Positions 1 to 10,279 of a stretch of DNA of 64,000 nt are shown here, in pieces. Under the pieces are notes generated by a model that was not told the DNA's origin, searched no databases, and saw only the letters and a list, made by a program, of their open reading frames with translations. The position numbers and the translations under genes are program-made. The stretch is taken from the NCBI GenBank assembly GCA_029891345.1, contig CM057000.1, positions 123,551,838 to 123,615,837 on the forward strand, given 5' to 3'. This stretch comes from Dryococelus australis (Eukaryota > Arthropoda > Insecta > Phasmatodea > Phasmatidae). How positions within the stretch are numbered: position 1 is the stretch's first letter; every line of letters begins with the position of its first letter.

Positions 1-277
1 CCCACACAACGGAACAGTTTTCTAAGTGATCTTAAATTATATTAATGCACAGAATGACTGAAACGCAAAACGTATTGGCAAAATAATTTTGTTGCTGCCA
101 AAAAATAGCATTGACAAAAACATTTTGTTGCTACCGCAAAATCTTTTGAACCGTTTGTGAGGTCCATATCGGCAAAAGAATTTTTTGGTTACCAACAAAA
201 TTATTTTGGTTACCTCAATATTGTTTTTTTTTAGTGTGCAAACATTTACTGTATGTAACTTTTTTTTTTGCTTGCAG
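1..277. other. AT-rich intron-like sequence with degenerate short repeats
   Basis: This stretch precedes the splice acceptor of the next entry and has no open coding frame of note. Between about 75 and 215 a segment containing TTTTGTTGCTRCC or TTTTGGTTACC recurs several times at roughly 45-bp spacing, so it is probably a decayed minisatellite inside an intron. The last 30 bases form a T-rich tract that ends in TTGCAG, a good 3' splice site. Confidence 0.4.
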
Positions 278-414
278 AGAACTTCACAGCCATTGACGCT
301 GAGTCACGGGAGAAGGACAAGGTCTGTATTCATAACACCCTTTCCCTTTTGGATGAATCAGTGGCAGCCGACGACTCCATTCCATCGTCTGAAGAGAATG
401 TTCCGGAAGTTTAA
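278..414 (+). CDS. terminal coding exon of an unidentified gene
   Basis: A strong acceptor (a run of ten T followed by GCTTGCAG) is followed by an open frame of 44 codons that ends in TAA. The first two bases complete a split codon. The peptide begins NFTAIDAESREKDK and ends SSEENVPEV. It is acidic and serine-rich and looks like a disordered nuclear-protein C-terminus. Codon use looks protein-like, unlike the surrounding AT-rich DNA. No upstream exon can be seen because the window begins 277 bases earlier. The product is not recognised. A THAP-like exon on the same strand starts about 100 bases downstream, so both may come from a THAP-containing transposon or gene. It could be a fossil exon. 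Confidence 0.5.
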
Positions 415-510
415 GATATCCAGGCAGGAGACACCCAAGCACAGAATAGAATAGAAGAAGATGAAGAAATACCAGCAATTTAATTCCAACTTTGAAATGG
501 GGAAAATTAA

Positions 511-605
511 AAGAAATGTGTAATAAGATGTTGGGTTCCTCACTGTGATAATTCGAAGCCAAACACATTTGTGAAATACTTCACCTTCCCCCGGCAATCC
601 AAAAG
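511..605 (+). CDS. THAP zinc-finger N-terminal half-domain exon (partial, start missing)
   Basis: The frame encodes KCVIRCWVPHCDNSKP and continues through FVKYFTFPRQSKR to an AG/GTAAG splice donor at 605/606. The spacing CWVPHC (Cys-x4-Cys) followed by F-x5-FP matches the start of the THAP (C2CH) DNA-binding domain used by P-element transposases and THAP proteins. An intron at this point is plausible. An in-frame stop (508-510) lies just upstream. The ATG at 497 is in another frame and reaches a stop after eight codons. So either the exon starts at a weak acceptor (AAAAG at 509-513) or an indel has broken it. The second half of the domain (Cys-x2-His, AVPTIF) was not found in the next kilobase. 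The THAP assignment is fairly sure; function is doubtful. Confidence 0.6.
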
Positions 606-1183
606 GTAAGATTCTAAACCAATTTTGTTTGTTTTGACTGGTATCTAGGTTTGGGCCATTTATCTTGTTACAAACTTTCAATTATTTTCCATAATAATCC
701 AGACTTTGCCTAAATATTTGTCTCTTTTATTAAAATGCCACAGTTAACTGTCAAAACAAACAAAATTGTTTTTGAAACTTAACTTTTTAGATTGCTATGA
801 ATCTCGGATATCGGCACCGTCCTGTAGAGCAAAAGAAAAAAAAAACAGAAAAATACAAACCAATTTGATCACATCAGTTTTATTATTAAGTCTAAAAAAT
901 CGTTAGCGTGTCCTATAAAATTATATTTTATCAATCTTATTTTTTTAAATAGCCACGACAAAATAATGATTTCTTTTTAATGTTGGTTACAAGAGAAGCG
1001 TTAGTGGCCCGATCGTAGAGAGGTAATAAGCATAGACGTTCAGCCTGGCAGTGAAATCTCTTTTCTCCTTCCATACTTTTCAGGTTCAGGTATAAGAAAT
1101 GGGAGGAGGGACCAACAGGTAGACGGCGCCAAGCCACCTACACGCTTCACCACGGGGGCCTGCTCCCACCGCGCAGCCTGATG
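606..1183. other. no gene seen
   Basis: This is AT-rich sequence after the THAP splice donor. I looked for the missing second half of a THAP domain and found none. Only short open frames without family resemblance occur. Confidence 0.4.
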
Positions 1184-2462
1184 CTGGCTTTACATTGGCG
1201 CGACAGGCGCGATGCGACAGATGCGACGCGACGCGTGTGACGTCACTGCATTTTGTGGTTGCGATGAAAACACTGTGACGCGACGCGACACCAAAACCAC
1301 CAATTTGACTACTCGTGGCTGAAAATAGGAAAATGTTCCAGATGGCCATCTGTGTACTTACGAGAAGGAATGAAGAAGAGCAACTTTACTAGAAAGTAGA
1401 AACACAAACAACCACGTGAATGTTTTGTGTTTTATAGTTTTCCCGGTTGGAAAAAATAGCATGGGTCTAACCATATCAATGTAGGATATTATAGATAGGT
1501 TGGCACATTTCAACCTGTTTTACTTTTGACGAATTATGTTTGCATGGGTTCTGTTTATTTTGTTTCGAGGGGGGAAAAGGAAACAGTGAGGGGATGGGGG
1601 CTTCAGATTTACGTCTTTCGTGAGACGACAGTGGCATTTTGAGTAGCATGTTCTTTTGATGGAGCAGTGGGAAATTTTGCTCGCATGGAAATAACATTCA
1701 AATTATTGCAAATTTGAAAATTTCAACTTCAATATAAAAAAAATACGTGATACGTACGCCGCTGTTCGAATTCGTACAGAGGCAGCAATACAAACACACA
1801 CACGCACGCACACACACTTTGTCCGAAGTTAACCTTACACTCGTTGAATTCACGATACAGGCAAACAAAAAAAAATATTTACACACTACATGTGTTGAAA
1901 GTGCAGCTTTTTCAGGCACTGTTTGTAAAATTCGTAACCCTTTGAACACGTATTTTACTATGTAAATCCTCAAAAGTTAACTTCACTAAAATCACGTTTA
2001 TTCGTCTCTAGCATTAAATAATTTTTTTACAGAATCGTTCAGTAAAATCAACACTGCGCACGTTTCCAAAAACCACAGTTTTAAGAAGGATTAAATATGT
2101 ACCGATTAATATTACATTTCACTCAAGAACACATACTATAGCGGTACCTACAACCAACTATGCTTCAAGAAAGCAAATTAAAAATAATTTAACTACAGAT
2201 AAACTATCCCGACGCTACCAACAAAATTATATCTTCGCATTCTATTACAAACGTGACCAAATTAACATTGCCACCACTCTTGCAACAAGAAATCACACTC
2301 GTTTATTGATGCTTATCACGTCCACGACGCGACAAAATTTGAAATTATTTCTATTCAGAAAATCCGTCGCGCCCGAGATTTATGTCGAGTTGACGTCACA
2401 AAATACTCGTTTGTGATTGGGTGAAGCATTACTTCCGTCGCGTCGCGCCAATGTAAATCCAG
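1184..2462. mobile_element. non-autonomous DNA transposon with GC-rich inverted ends
   Basis: The left end reads CTGGCTTTACATTGGCGCGA. The right end, reverse complemented, reads CTGGATTTACATTGGCGCGA, so at least 20 terminal bases match with one change. Both ends run into GCGACGCGACG-rich sequence and TGACGTCA before the AT-rich middle. No transposase frame is visible in the 1.28 kb. A related end (GGCGCGACGCTTACAAATCCAGCA) lies at about 4594-4618. Superfamily is not assigned and no clear target duplication was found. Confidence 0.55.
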
Positions 2463-2620
2463 TACGAAGGTCGCCACATCAGCTGCCAACGAAGCACATG
2501 CCAGCTTCCTCATTCTTGTTGTCTCTGTTGTGTTGTCCATTCGTGGCTACCTACAACTTTTCTGAAACCTTGAGAAAGTTATACTTCCAGGATATTGCTC
2601 CGTCCTCACAGACAAAGCTT
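2463..2620. other. short spacer between two elements
   Basis: Unclassified sequence between the GC-ended transposon and the foldback element. It contains a fragment (CTTGAGAAAGTTATACTTCCAGGATAT) loosely like the MITE-B 3' end. Confidence 0.25.
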
Positions 2621-2831
2621 AACATAGTAGTGTAAACATGTTCTTTCTGGCACAGGCATCAGGCATGTCGGATCCGTCGGCCATCTTGGTAAGCGTGGCC
2701 GGCGGCCATGTTGGTCGGCAGCCTGGGACGGCCATGTTAGCCATTTTATCGATAAAGCTGCTTGTTTCACTCCAAAATACACTTCCGAAATTAATTATTT
2801 TGCCCGATAATCACTTTTTCCACGGGAAATT

Positions 2832-2834
<3 letters not shown>

Positions 2835-2914
<80 letters not shown>
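2835..2914. repeat. (AT)40 microsatellite
   Basis: An uninterrupted alternating AT tract of 80 bases lies in the left arm of the foldback element. The right arm lacks it, so it grew after the element formed or is unstable. Confidence 0.95.
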
Positions 2915-2916
<2 letters not shown>

Positions 2917-3002
2917 AAAGATAACGAAAGTAAAAGCTGAGAAATCCTCAGTCGAGCTAGAGGATTAGAGGTTCTTAGCGGAATGAGCCACTTACTCTAT
3001 TA

Positions 3003-3340
3003 CGTATGGCCAATTATTAATTTGGTGAAAGGAGGGGTGGGGGAGATGTTTGTTAAGGTTGTGGGGTCGGGTAACTAACATATGTTCTTCGATTTTTAAG
3101 AATTTTATGAGCCAGGGAGTGAGGGGGTTGGGGTGGCGAGGGAGTGTGAGGGGGAGAGGGGAGGGTGATTTGGAAGAGGGGGAGGGGATTAGCTGGGCCC
3201 AAAAGGGGGTTACTGGTGAGTGGGGGAGGTGAGGGGGTTTAGTAGGAGGGTGAGGGGTGGTGATGTTGGTGCGGGGGAGGGAGAGGGTGTTGTGGATGTG
3301 GAAGGTGCTGTATTGCAGCTACCTGGGGAGGGGGCCAAGT
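3003..3340 (+). repeat. G-rich low-complexity loop of the foldback element
   Basis: This purine-rich block has many runs of three to five G (GAGGGGGT, GGGGAGAGGGGAGGG) on the plus strand and C runs on the minus strand. It sits between the inner inverted-repeat arms. The spacing of the G runs could allow four-stranded G structures, which is inference. Confidence 0.6.
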
Positions 3341-3933
3341 CAGGGTGTTGGCCAGGTCTCCTGGTCCTCCCTGGTCCACTTGACCTGGCTCGGAGTCTCA
3401 AATCCTCATCTCCAGGACTGAGCAATCCTCAGTTGCTCATTCCACTAAGAGCATCTAATCCTCTTGCTCAACTGAGGATTTTTCGTCTCTTGCTTTCCTC
3501 ATTTGCCATTTTTTTTTTGGTAAATTCTTTGTTGAAAAAAGTGATTTTTGGGCAAAATCATTCGTTTCGGAAGTGTATTTTGGAGTGAAACAGACAGCTT
3601 TATCGATAACATGGCTAACATGGCCGTCCCAGGCTGCCGACCAACATGACCGCCGGCTGCGCCTACCAAGATGGCGGATGGCTCCAGATCCGACATGCCT
3701 GATGCCTGTGCCAAGACGAAAATATGTACACTACTGTTCATTCTACTTAAATTGGAACAAAACAAGATTTCTGATGGGAGAGTTGCAATGGGAAAATTAC
3801 CGCCGCCGCAAGGTTCCAAATACGCCGCTTTTAAGTGTCCTGCTTGCGTGCATAGTTTTTCTCCTTTTTTGGCTGAGAAGCGCGGGAGCTATAAGGTTTA
3901 CACGGGCGTGCAATACAAGGGCGCCATCGCCAC

Positions 3934-4210
3934 TATAGTCCATTCACGCTTTCTTCGGCCTTTTGGAATCGAACCTTTGAAAAATCACCCTAGGCATAAC
4001 AAGTCAACCTGTTGTGTTCAATCACTTGTATTCCAGAATTATATAACTCTGTGATTAACGTCAAAGTACTGTGTTCTTGAATAGATTAATAATTTACTTA
4101 GTATCTTCTATAACTTGTAATATTCATTTCGCATTAAATACGAATTAACAGCATTGAGAGCAGCGATGTGTTGGCAACGGCCGGTAAGAAATAGTTCACA
4201 GTTACAATAT
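3934..4210 (+). mobile_element. MITE-B, left part
   Basis: It starts with TATAGTCCATTCACG, continues with a TTTGAAAAATCACCC block and reaches the ACGGCCGGTAAGAAATAGTT block, all shared with full copies at 9857-10279 and 63211-63644. The right terminal repeat is missing. It abuts the foldback element region with about 200 bases between. Confidence 0.6.
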
Positions 4211-4359
4211 TTTTTAACCTCGTTTTTATGTATACTATTTGTAAACTAAACGTTTCATTGCTGCAGTTAAAAATATCAGCGCGAAATACAGTGCCTAGGC
4301 TCTAAGAGTGATACAGTGTTTTTTTTTCGTCCAAGTTTCAGTAAGCGAAGCAGAGAGTG

Positions 4360-4362
<3 letters not shown>

Positions 4363-4420
<58 letters not shown>
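4363..4420 (+). repeat. (CT)29 microsatellite
   Basis: A pure CT tract of 58 bases. It generates four overlapping spurious open frames. Confidence 0.95.
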
Positions 4421-4423
<3 letters not shown>

Positions 4424-4897
4424 GGAAATTTGTACCACCTGTGTAGCGGGAAAAGTATACATTTTGTTATTTCTAATTTCAGCACATTTCATATTAATTA
4501 CAGCAACAATAATTATGTTTAAAATGGTAATTTACAACTGAAACAAGATTTTATTGTTTATATACACATTAGATGTTATTTAGATGCGATGCGATGGCGC
4601 GACGCTTACAAATCCAGCAGGTTGGCAGACGTGGTGTGGAAAGAAGAATCTAGAATTTGATCATCTTTCCCCTAGACACGCGCTTCTCCCGCCAATATGG
4701 CGGGCGATTATACCCAGTGCCTTACGACTGGCTGTGATGTGGCGACATGTCAATGGCACGGTGTACTTCTGAACGAAGCGTCAAGTTCGTACTTGTGTTT
4801 TTTGAACTTCCTAGGCAAGCTGCAATGTTGTGTAAAATATGTGTTTCCACAGCAAAGTTACATATACTGTAATGAGTATTGTGATCGCTGCGTGTGA
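4421..4897. other. unclassified sequence with one transposon-end fragment
   Basis: It holds a fragment (about 4594-4618) like the ends of the 1184-2462 element and a palindrome-like CCCGCCAATATGGCGGGCG at about 4689. No gene is seen. Confidence 0.35.
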
Positions 4898-5485
4898 AAG
4901 GGCGTGGTTTGCTATTCTGCTAGTTTATTGCTATTTCTGCTAGTTGCCGTTCGTTTTACCGGAAGCACTTTTTTTTATGATGTTCGGTTGGCTGTAGCAA
5001 TTACTATTTGTACTATAGAAAGCAGCTATTTCTGCTCTTGCTCGCCAAGGTACAGCAGAAATATAAAAACGAGCAAAGTGGAAAAAAATGGCAGCTTAAA
5101 TAAAATTACAAACGTTCAAGTGTCTTGAGAGTGACGATTGCAAATAGTAATTTGCTTTTACGCAGATTGAAGAAGGGAATATGTTTGACTATCCTGTAAG
5201 AAGTGGAGAGGGAAATAAAAATAACTAAGACACATTTATCCTCGAAAGTAAGTATCTTTAGAGGTCAAAAATTATAATATACGTAAATTACACAGAGGCA
5301 ATAATGATTATCAACTTTTTAAAAATAAAATTTCGTTTATATATTTTTGACGTTAATTTACTGTTGTTAGTCGTTCGTGTCGTCCTGCAGAGAGAAACTG
5401 CTGCTTTTGCTACTTTTCGGCTAGTGATAAATATCACCTGCTCTCAGTTAGTAGAAAAAGCATACGACGCGAACAAACCTCAGGT
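4898..5485. repeat. dispersed repeat R (long copy)
   Basis: The left part (about 4898-5040, GGTTTGCTATTCTGCTAGTTT and onward) recurs at 21538-21665. The right part (about 5306-5485, GTCGTTCGTGTCGTCCTGC to GCGAACAAACCT) recurs at 25478-25618. The three loci together suggest one repeat of about 590 bp, of which the other two loci keep one end each. It has no clear coding capacity and the class is unknown. Confidence 0.5.
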
Positions 5486-6250
5486 GTGTGTGGCTTTCAA
5501 TTATTGGATGTGCAAAATATATACATTTTAACCATGTACTGATGTTATGCCGACGTTAATTATTTCAATTTACGTCTGTTTATCACAATGTTGTACCTTT
5601 GTGCTAGGTGTTTGAAACACAGTTGTGTAACGAGCTTACGTTTCTGTGATTTGAATGTCTGCCAAAATCCCAAAAAAAAGTACTAAGCCGAACTAGATAA
5701 ATTTAAATAAATAATAATATAAACCTAAAAACCATTAAGTAGCAATGCATGTAAATATTAGCAGAATAAACGTTACGGTAGGCCTATATGTTTGCATGTT
5801 CACCGCTATCTTTTACGTCTGTCGATGCTACAAACAATAAATACGCGACACGAGTTGCGTGCTTGAATTTACTGTGCCTTTTCGTTGGCTGTCCCTTCGT
5901 TTAAATTTTTATTCCAAATAAGGCCTTCCTTTTAACAAAATAACCCAACACACATTAATAACAACAGGTTAAATACTATTTTTGTTTCCGCCACAGTTGT
6001 AACAAACACCGTCGTGGCAAAATATTAATGTGTATTATGTGTAACGTTCTATATCGTGTGTAACAAATAGTTATAAAGCCGACCGAAATATTGTTATAGA
6101 CATAAGTTGTGAACATTCGTAGGAAATATGGCAGCATTCTTTGAACAACTGTAAACAGCAACCAACGCATTTGACAGTTATAAACGTAGAAGTCACGTGG
6201 CTGTGTTCATGTTTACGTGTAGCGGAATGATACGTAATCAGTAACCCAAA
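5486..6250. other. no gene seen
   Basis: AT-rich unclassified DNA between the dispersed repeat and a MITE-B end fragment. It has only short frames and no recognisable motif. Confidence 0.4.
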
Positions 6251-6304
6251 GTAGATATTTAGCAGGGCTTCAGAAAAGGCCGACGTTATCGTGAATCAAC
6301 TATA
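6251..6304 (+). mobile_element. MITE-B 3' end fragment
   Basis: The piece AGCAGGGCTTCAGAAAAG followed by GTTATCGTGAATCAACTATA matches the right terminus of MITE-B, with an altered terminal repeat. Confidence 0.45.
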
Positions 6305-6422
6305 CACGCAAGGCTCTGAACTGGCGTGCAGTGCTCGCGTAATGCTGCGTGTACCCATGTGACTTACAGTGTCGACCCTATCGTTCTATTGGTGAAAAGT
6401 CTGCAGCAAAAAATTGCGTTTG

Positions 6423-6989
6423 GCTGTGTTGGGGACACGGCCCCAACACAGTGTGAATACGTCTACGTTGACGCGCTCGGACGCCTTGATGTTTTTTTTT
6501 TACGCTCCCTTCACTCGATCATATGGGTTTTATGGGTATCGCTGGATTGCGTTTGACATGCTCTTTCGAACCGTATACGATTTCTGTATTTCGAATTGGC
6601 TTTTTGACGCATACAATTTCACCATAACCACGCCAAACAAATATTTATTATACACGCAATCGCTTACTCTTGCTAAGAGCTGTCGACTGAAACTTAAACG
6701 AGCGTCGCAGCTTCTCCTAGTTAAAAGTTATACTACGCTGAAGTTATGAGACACGGCGAAACGAACTCAAAATCCCCCCCCCCCCCCCCTCCTCAACGCA
6801 CGCGATGCTTCGCACTTCTCACTCAACGTAACATATCCTTTGATCCTTTGCCATCCAGTGGTGTAATTGAATTTTGAATGTAGACGATAGATTCGGAGCT
6901 GCAATGCCTAACTGTATCCCCCGATTTAGTTATCATCGGATTTTCTGGATTGTCTCCCACTATGGTTACAAATTTAAAGACGTATTCAC
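6423..6989. repeat. dispersed repeat Q, copy 1
   Basis: About 570 bases here match 46315-46929 in the same orientation over nearly the whole length, including a C homopolymer (about 6774-6790). The inner ends GTGAATACGTCT and AGACGTATTCAC form a 12-base inverted repeat, which suggests a DNA transposon. The similarity extends about 30 bases further left. On the minus strand both copies keep an open frame with GDTVxHCSSESI and YIQNSITPLD, and they differ there by a three-base indel, as if the segment was once coding. No known family is recognised. Confidence 0.55.
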
Positions 6990-6994
6990 GTCTA

Positions 6995-7090
6995 AATTTT
7001 ATAAAGTTTACTATTGTAGTTTGGCTCGTGTCGGGGTATGATGTTTCAACATACGACAAACTGAAAAAGTGGTTTTCAATATTTGATACC
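6995..7090 (-). repeat. fragment of dispersed repeat P
   Basis: The reverse complement, with ACCACTTTTTCAGTTTG, CATACCCCGACACGAGCC and AACTACAATAG, matches the start of the repeat seen at 8102-8340 and 18225-18560. Confidence 0.4.
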
Positions 7091-8101
7091 TATAAAATAA
7101 TATATACAGCATGTGCGGTAACTTAAAGTACCATTATTCCTTCCTCGTCAGAGGTATGATATCATCTTCTCTTAGATAAACATACTGGTGGTACGTTTAA
7201 TAGTTTCGTAAAAAATACCAGTATTTCAAGCACTCTGAAACGCAGGTCGACCGCCAGGCAGGCTGGTCCCTTAAGCTGGCGGTAAATTGAGAAATTCTAC
7301 TTATTTGTGTGTTAAAGTTCGTATTTGGCTCGTATTGTGATATATACTTGCCCCAGCCAAAAGTTTAAGTTTTTAACTACATTTCGGAACTATTACCCAC
7401 GCTCACCAATGGTGTTTACAATAGCAACAAGTGAAAATTCAACTGTGTTTAGCATTGAGCGTTCGTAAGTACGCTTGCCTCGTGGAAAATAAGTGTTACA
7501 AATTTATGTGCGAAATAAATACAGCTTTGATCTAATGGAAGTTTTTACTTCCCTCCTTTCCCGTAAGGAAACTCTGTGGGCGAGCCATAATAATGATATT
7601 TTTTAACAACTTCGCTATTTTTTTTCTATTCGATTGTCATATTTAAATGAAGTAATTGTGTGAGCCAACGTTTCGCTAAATCCAGTTGACGAAAGCATAT
7701 TAAACAACTTGTGAACATAACTTCGTTATATTTCCACTCTAGCGCGAACAACGCAAGATATGTGCTTACTACGCTTACGCAAATGAGGTATACGTTCTAT
7801 ACTACGCCAAACGTATATATTATACTAAATATAAATTTATACAAAAATACTAATTTCTAGTAAAGTTTACTACGGCTGTTCGACCACGTCTTACAAGTTA
7901 TATAAACTCTCTAACAACTTCTATAATTACTTTAATCTTTTTAGTTCATTTATAAATAAAAGCTTGGTATTAAAGGTTTTTTTGCAGTTAACTTATTTGA
8001 AGAAACTATAAACGTGCCCCCAGTACGTTTACCTACAAAAAGACCTCATACACCAGGCGAGAACGAAAATGGTACGTTAAGTTACCACGCATAAGTTACT
8101 G
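7091..8101. other. no gene seen
   Basis: AT-rich, no open frame over 60 codons and no recognised repeat. A TATA-rich patch lies near 7800-7850. Confidence 0.4.
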
Positions 8102-8660
8102 TAGATATTATTTTGACGCCATCAAATATAGTTAAAAACTACTTTTTCAAACTACCATATCATAAAATATACCTGCCGGACTCGAGCCAAGCTACGATAG
8201 GAGACTGTATTAAACTCGGCTACAGACTTTCCACCAATAAAATGATAAGAGGCGCCGATGAAAGTCTCATACGCACAAGCAGCACTACGAGAACACAGTT
8301 TGCCTGTTCAGAGCCCTGCGTGTGGAGGTGATGGTCAGTGTAGCCCTTATATAGGCTGTTCACGGTAAAGTGAGCACTTTTGAAATCCCTCTCATTTTGA
8401 ATGATAGTCAATAAATATACTAGCCGGACTCGAGCCAAGCTACGATAGGAGACTGTATTAAACTCGGCTACAGACTTTCCACCAATAAAATGATAAGAGG
8501 AGCCGATGAAAGTCTCATAGGCGCAAGCAACACTACGAGAACACAGTATGCCTGTTCAGAGCCCTGCGTGCAGAGGTGATGGTCGGTGTAGCCCTTACAT
8601 AGGCTGTTCACGGTAAAGTGAGCACTTTTGAAAGCCCTCTTATTTTGAATGATAGTCAAT
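8102..8660 (+). repeat. dispersed repeat P with tandem duplication carrying a MITE-A end
   Basis: Repeat P (CTTTTTCAAACTACCATAT, then GGACTCGAGCCAAGCTACGA, then CTTTCCACCAATAAAATG) is followed by a MITE-A left end. A block of about 248 bases, from the P segment through the first 60 bases of MITE-A, is then repeated (8171-8418 and 8419-8666) with about 10 differences. The junction lies at AAATATAC in both places. Only the second MITE-A is full length. Other P copies are at 18225-18560 (+) and 9030-9243 (-). Confidence 0.6.
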
Positions 8661-8836
8661 AAATATATTTTATTTTAGCTTTGGACGTTTACTTGCGAGT
8701 GCGGTGGAATACCCTCACTGTGTCTATTACTTACATGGCAATACTTATTGACAAATGTGGTGGAAGGATACAAAATGGCTTAAAGGAAAAAGTAACTAGG
8801 GCCTCAAAAGTGCTCACTTTACCGTGAACCGGCTAT
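8600..8836 (+). mobile_element. MITE-A, complete short form (237 bp)
   Basis: The left end is AGGCTGTTCACGGTAAAGTG. The right end is AAAGTGCTCACTTTACCGTG followed by AACCGGCTAT, its inverted repeat. This is the reference for the short subfamily, whose interior has GAATGATAGTCAATAAATAT and a GTTTACTTGCGAGTGCGGTG block. It is flanked by TA-like dinucleotides and there is no coding capacity. The length, AT-rich middle and TA context suggest a Tc1/mariner-type MITE. Confidence 0.75.
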
Positions 8837-8862
8837 GGCTTCTGTGCTTCTGAGCTAAAAAT

Positions 8863-9243
8863 GTGACCACGATAAAAAGGGGGGGGGGGGGGACGAAGCT
8901 GCAGGCGAGCTGCTTTAGGCTACCGCCTAGTGAGGGCGTGCTTGTGTACGTGAGGCATAACTCGATGAAGGCTTGCTCACTAGGGGTCACGGCGGCCGGC
9001 GCATGTAAAGCAATATCGCCTCTACGCGCAAAGTTGTGTGTGAACTCGTGTGCAGTGTTCCGTCGTGCCGCTTGTACTATGGACTTTAAGCGGCGATCCT
9101 CTCATTTTATTGGACACGACAGTGTAGTAAAGTCCAGTGGACTCCTTTTTCGTAGTTCCGCTTGAGTCCCGTTCGTACGTTTCGAGGAACAACGGTCTGG
9201 AAAAGTCATTCTCAGCCATATTGAAGGACGTCAAAATAATGTT
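8863..9243 (-). repeat. G-run and inverted copy of dispersed repeat P
   Basis: A run of about 15 G lies at 8878-8892. From about 9030 on, the minus strand reads like repeat P (ATTATTTTGACGTCCTTCAA, GGGACTCAAGCGGAACTACG, CCAATAAAATGAGAGG). The 100-codon frame on the plus strand crosses the repeat and is not supported as a gene. Confidence 0.45.
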
Positions 9244-9856
9244 TCCAATGTGAGCGATGTCTTAAAAAAACAATAAACTACTAGTCTGAAGTGTTTTTTC
9301 TCTTCGTAGACAAGCATTACGGGCGCACGTTTACAGCTTTCCTATGAAAAAAAAACGAGATTACAAACAATTCAAGCACGACGTAGGCGAGTCCTTTGAT
9401 GATGATGATGATAATAATAATGATAATAATAATGTGACGCAGTTGCAATGCTAATTTAATTATTTTGCAGCCAAAATTGGTGACAAAATTGGCTATGAAA
9501 ATTTGTGTTAAACATTTTCATTGTAGAGAAAATTAGTGTTCGATAATAATTAAGAGTTAATATGCGTAGAGTAATAGAAACTTAAACTAAAAAAAAAAAA
9601 AAATCACTCAAGAGTAGGTAATATTTAAAATGAACGTATCAAGCAGTGCCTTCACCAATCCGGGACCTTGGCAGGCGGATATATTCGGTTCCTGGTTATC
9701 CGATCGCACAATGGGAAAGATATACAATTGCCACAGTTCCATTAACGGGTGGGTCAAGGATTTCCATGCATGTGGAACACCACTGCCGGTATTACATGCA
9801 ACCACGCTACCGTCTGTGCTTTCCTGGTCAACTCAAGGCTCTTCCATGTGTATGGT
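9244..9856. other. no gene seen; GAT/AAT microsatellite
   Basis: A trinucleotide tract of GAT and AAT units lies at 9399-9434. Three overlapping plus frames between 9630 and 9920 show no family resemblance and run into MITE-B, so they are not called as genes. Confidence 0.4.
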
Positions 9857-10279
9857 ATATACGCGGTACCTTCACAATTTTTTAATCAAACCTTTAAAAA
9901 TCACTCCATGTATGACATGATTAGTTGTCTAAATACGTCATGTATCACATTTTATACTTCTGCTAATATTAAAGTTATTTTTTTTTTGTTAATTCGAACT
10001 TTCACTTTCATTTTTTTTATCCATACTCTAAAATATTTATTTTAAATGTATATGAATTAAAAGAGAGAAATAATATGCATATCGGTAATGCCTAGTAAGA
10101 AGTAGTTCTTATGAAAAGTATTATTTAAGTGGTTGCGCACGAATGCGGTGCGTTGTCCCGTTTGTGTAATTTTCTAGACTTGGTTAAGCTTTGTTTTTCG
10201 TGCGGCGGAAGGATAGCCTGAAAGTAGGTCTCAAGCAGAGCTTTAGAGAAGTTGGAAGTAACCGTGAATAGACAATATA
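9857..10279 (+). mobile_element. MITE-B, near-complete (423 bp)
   Basis: The interior blocks AAACCTTTAAAAATCACTCC, GGTAATGCCTAGTAAGAAGT, GCGGTGCGTTGTCC and TTTTCTAGACTTGGTTAAGC match the other copies. The right end GGAAGTAACCGTGAATAGAC is the inverted repeat of the left consensus. The left end is somewhat eroded. There is no coding capacity. Confidence 0.7.

Larger units (their letters stand above)
2621..3738. mobile_element. foldback-type element with long inverted repeats
   Basis: Bases from about 2621 to 2834 recur in reverse complement at about 3530-3738, for example GGCACAGGCATCAGGCATG against CATGCCTGATGCCTGTGCC. A second inner pair follows: AAATCCTCAGT near 2942 against ACTGAGGATTT near 3472, with GGAATGAGC against GCTCATTCC. 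The arms are therefore over 300 bases each, with an (AT)n tract inserted in the left arm. The middle is a purine-rich block. No transposase is encoded. The arms contain several GCCATNTTG or ATGGCGG motifs. Open frames across the arms are best read as by-products. Confidence 0.7.

Noticed and set aside
3573-4054. Plus frames of 121 and 127 codons beginning at ATGGCGGATGG-type sequence
   Set aside because: They lie on the right arm of the foldback element and run into a MITE-B. No domain is visible.
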